A stretch of DNA of 64,000 bases from JACJWR01 sp963842975. GTDB lineage: Bacteria > Actinomycetota > Actinomycetes > S36-B12 > UBA10799. The DNA lies in assembly GCA_963842975.1 (NCBI GenBank), contig CAWJIH010000005.1:62001-126000 (forward strand). The letters are read 5' to 3'. The notes below the pieces were generated by a model. It did not search any database. It had not been told where the DNA came from and saw only the letters and a list, made by a program, of their open reading frames with translations. This document shows, one piece after another, positions 62,219 through 64,000 of this stretch. Position numbers and translations under genes: made by a program. Position 1 is the first letter of the stretch; each line of letters begins with the position of its first letter.

Positions 62219-62234
62219 GTGTAACAGCGTAACA
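62200..62234. promoter_or_regulatory. Probable TetR operator and promoter
   Basis: TGTTAC (62200-62205) faces GTAACA at 62221-62226, with a further GTAACA at 62229-62234 in direct repeat 8 nt away. On the minus strand the -10 TACGCT (62231-62226) ends 7 nt before the TetR ATG. Binding would block the TetR-glpD transcript and probably the divergent oxidase promoter. Confidence 0.55.
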
Positions 62235-62274
62235 ACGATCATGAGTTCGCACCACACCCGTGGAAGGAAGCCCC

Positions 62275-63909
62275 ATGAGCACCGCCTTCGCTCTCGACCT
62301 CGACCCCACCCGTTGGGGGAAGCCACCGGCCGAAGCTGGCCTCGACGAATCCGCCACGCAATTCCTGGCGGCCCACGTTGGCAAGGCCGCGGCGGCAACT
62401 GGCGAACCGCAGTGGGATGACGTGGTGGTGCCTCCCAGCAGATTGCAGTCGTCCCAACTGGAGGCGCTCGCCGGCATTGTTGGCGCGGGTGCGGTCTTTA
62501 GCGATGATGACTCGCGTCGACGGCATGCTGGGGGGCTTTCCTTCCTCGACCTGGTCGCCCGGCGACGCGACGAGGTGGTGGCTCCGGATGCAGTAGTACT
62601 GCCACGTTCGGCAGATGAGATTGCTGGACTGCTGCGCTGGTGTGAAGCACAGAACGTCGCCGCCGTGGCCTTTGGCGGGGGCACCTCGGTGGTCGGAGGC
62701 CTGCGCACCGCAGCGATTCCCCGTCCCTCGATTGCGCTGTCCATGACTCGGATGGCCGATCTGCTCGATGTCGACGCGGAATCACACTTGGTCACGGTGG
62801 GCCCGGGAATCACCGGACCGGAACTCGAACGGCTGCTGGCTCCGCGCGGATTCACCCTCGGGCACTACCCCCAGTCATGGCAGCGCGCCACCATCGGTGG
62901 TTATGCCGCGACCCGCTCGGCCGGGCAGTCGTCCACCGGATACGGGCGTAGCGACGACATGGTCGAGTCCATGTTGGTGGTCACCCCGCGCGGGCAGATC
63001 CGCGTCGGACGGGTAGCTGCGAGCGCCGCTGGGCCTGATCTGCGAGCGCTTTTCGTGGGATCGGAAGGTGCCTTCGGGGTGATCGCGGAGGTGACGTTGC
63101 GGGTGCGTTCCATTCCGTCGACGAAGTCGTATACCGCGGTCATGTTTGGCGACTACCTATCCGGGCTTGCAGCCTTCCGTGCGATGGCACAGGCCAGGGC
63201 CACCGCCGACGTCATGCGACTGTCGGATCCGGCCGAGACCGACGTGACCATGGCGATGTCTGGCCCCAGCGGTCGGGCCTCCGAGGCACTCCAGCGATAC
63301 CTGCGGATGCGCGGCGTCTCGGAACCTACGATGGCCATCCTGGGGTGGGAGGGGTCGCGTGGGAGCGTGTTGGCACGCCGGTTGGAAGGCCTCAAGACGC
63401 TGAGATCCGCCGGTGCGGTGTCACTGGGTTCGGGTGTGGGCGGTGCGTGGCTACGGCATCGATTCGACGCGCCCTTCCTGCGCGACGACCTACTCGATGC
63501 CGGCTACTTGGTGGAAACCCTGGAAACCGCGACCCACTGGTCCCGGCTACCCGAACTGCGCGACGCCGTGACCCAAAGCCTCAGCGAGAGCCTGGCTGCG
63601 CCCGGGTGCACGCCGTATGTCATGTCGCACGTGTCGCACGTGTACGAGACCGGTGCATCCCTCTATTTCACGGTCCTGGCCGTGCAGGCAGCGGATCCTC
63701 GGGCACAGTGGCAACAGGCGAAGGCGGCAGCGACGGAAACGATCGTGGCCCAGGGTGCCACGGTCACCCACCATCACGCGATTGGCCGGGACCATGCTCC
63801 CTGGCTGGAAGCCGAAGTGGGCAGCACTGGCGTGGGTGTCCTCTCGGCGGTGAAGGAGTATCTCGATCCGGCCCACGTCCTCAACCCTGGGGTGCTTGGC
63901 CTGGGCTGA
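62275..63909 (+). CDS. FAD-binding oxidase, alkyldihydroxyacetonephosphate synthase-like
   Basis: 544 residues of the VAO/PCMH flavoprotein family. FAD-binding: AVAFGGGTSVVGGLRTA, LGHYPQSWQRATIGGYAATR and SAGQSSTGYGRSDDMVESML, motifs close to AGPS. LFVGSEGAFGVIAEVTLRVR and the C-terminal HHHAIGRDHAPWLEAEVG with DPAHVLNPGVLGLG complete it. ATG 62275 has GAAGGA upstream. Related enzymes swap acyl for alkyl on DHAP to make ether lipids, but others in the family oxidise D-lactate-type acids. Beside glpD the DHAP link is attractive but unproven. Confidence 0.85.
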   Translation: MSTAFALDLDPTRWGKPPAEAGLDESATQFLAAHVGKAAAATGEPQWDDVVVPPSRLQSSQLEALAGIVGAGAVFSDDDSRRRHAGGLSFLDLVARRRDEVVAPDAVVLPRSADEIAGLLRWCEAQNVAAVAFGGGTSVVGGLRTAAIPRPSIALSMTRMADLLDVDAESHLVTVGPGITGPELERLLAPRGFTLGHYPQSWQRATIGGYAATRSAGQSSTGYGRSDDMVESMLVVTPRGQIRVGRVAASAAGPDLRALFVGSEGAFGVIAEVTLRVRSIPSTKSYTAVMFGDYLSGLAAFRAMAQARATADVMRLSDPAETDVTMAMSGPSGRASEALQRYLRMRGVSEPTMAILGWEGSRGSVLARRLEGLKTLRSAGAVSLGSGVGGAWLRHRFDAPFLRDDLLDAGYLVETLETATHWSRLPELRDAVTQSLSESLAAPGCTPYVMSHVSHVYETGASLYFTVLAVQAADPRAQWQQAKAAATETIVAQGATVTHHHAIGRDHAPWLEAEVGSTGVGVLSAVKEYLDPAHVLNPGVLGLG

Positions 63910-63925
63910 GTCCGAAGCTGCGGAA

Positions 63926-64000
63926 TCACTCGGGTGTGGAGTGATCGTGTAACGCGGTTGCCAGCCGCACCATGCGGACCGTCACCGTGCCGTCACCATG
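63926..64000 (-). CDS. C-terminal end of an unidentified gene (cut by window edge)
   Basis: On the minus strand an open frame enters from the window edge and ends after GDGTVTVRMVRLATALHDHS and TPE at 63926, 16 nt past the oxidase stop in convergent order. Only 24 residues are visible, too few to identify. It may be non-coding. Confidence 0.35.
   Translation of the reverse strand, partial: HGDGTVTVRMVRLATALHDHSTPE

Noticed and set aside
1..64000. CRISPR arrays, tRNA or rRNA genes, insertion sequences, phage genes
   Set aside because: None could be recognised by motif or repeat structure. xerC is the housekeeping recombinase in its normal place, not an island integrase.

Overview
This is a GC-rich chromosomal segment from a member of the Actinomycetota. 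The evidence is the gene order dprA-xerC-whiG-like sigma-M23 peptidase-rpsB-tsf-pyrH-frr-cdsA-rlmN, followed later by dxr-rseP-ispG-GNAT-proS-(ferritin-like pair)-rimP-nusA-ylxR-infB-rbfA-nrnA-truB-ribF-rpsO-pnp-M16 protease-dapB, which is the housekeeping block seen around whiG/rpsB/nusA/pnp in Streptomyces-type actinobacteria. GTG starts, ATGA/GTGA overlaps and many leaderless-looking promoters (a TANNNT-like box 6-8 nt before the start codon) fit this. I cannot name a genus. No rRNA, tRNA, CRISPR array, transposase or integrase was seen, and no gene-free gap exceeds about 260 bp.

Layout: (1) 1-8350: DNA uptake/recombination (dprA end, xerC), a WhiG/FliA-type sigma factor, a divergent M23 peptidase, then translation, nucleotide and lipid genes from rpsB to rlmN. 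(2) 8492-10893: a secreted CAP + fibronectin-III + beta-repeat protein, broken by frameshifts. (3) 10906-36751: a ~26 kb accessory region for amine use between rlmN and dxr. It holds an Lrp regulator diverging between a four-gene minus-strand operon (Lrp, class III aminotransferase, flavin-binding protein, FAD amine oxidase) and a plus-strand operon (two aldehyde dehydrogenases, a complete PotD/A/B/C-type polyamine ABC importer, a second FAD oxidase). These are followed by an acylating semialdehyde dehydrogenase, VapBC, an agmatinase-family ureohydrolase coupled to an AlaX-like editing protein, an NlpC/P60 lipoprotein, an amidohydrolase, an APC permease, a saccharopine-dehydrogenase-like reductase, GabT, a zinc-ribbon membrane protein and a GabD-like dehydrogenase. 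Together these suggest uptake of putrescine-like diamines, transamination or oxidation to aminoaldehydes, oxidation to GABA, and entry to the TCA cycle as succinate. (4) 36748-57989: MEP isoprenoid genes (dxr, ispG), site-2 protease, prolyl-tRNA synthetase, the nusA-infB operon, pnp, M16 protease and dapB. (5) 57990-64000: two copies of a 103-nt repeat bracketing a small flavin-binding protein, AzlCD, and a TetR-glpD operon diverging from an alkyl-DHAP-synthase-like FAD oxidase.

An important quality note: six genes in the first 27.4 kb (xerC, M23 peptidase, CAP protein, FAD oxidase, mmsA-like, AlaX-like) carry at least twelve frame changes. Every one is of the +1 (one extra base) type, and none is seen in the remaining 36 kb. 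Insertion-type sequence error is the simplest reading, so I treat these genes as probably intact in the organism but broken in this sequence.
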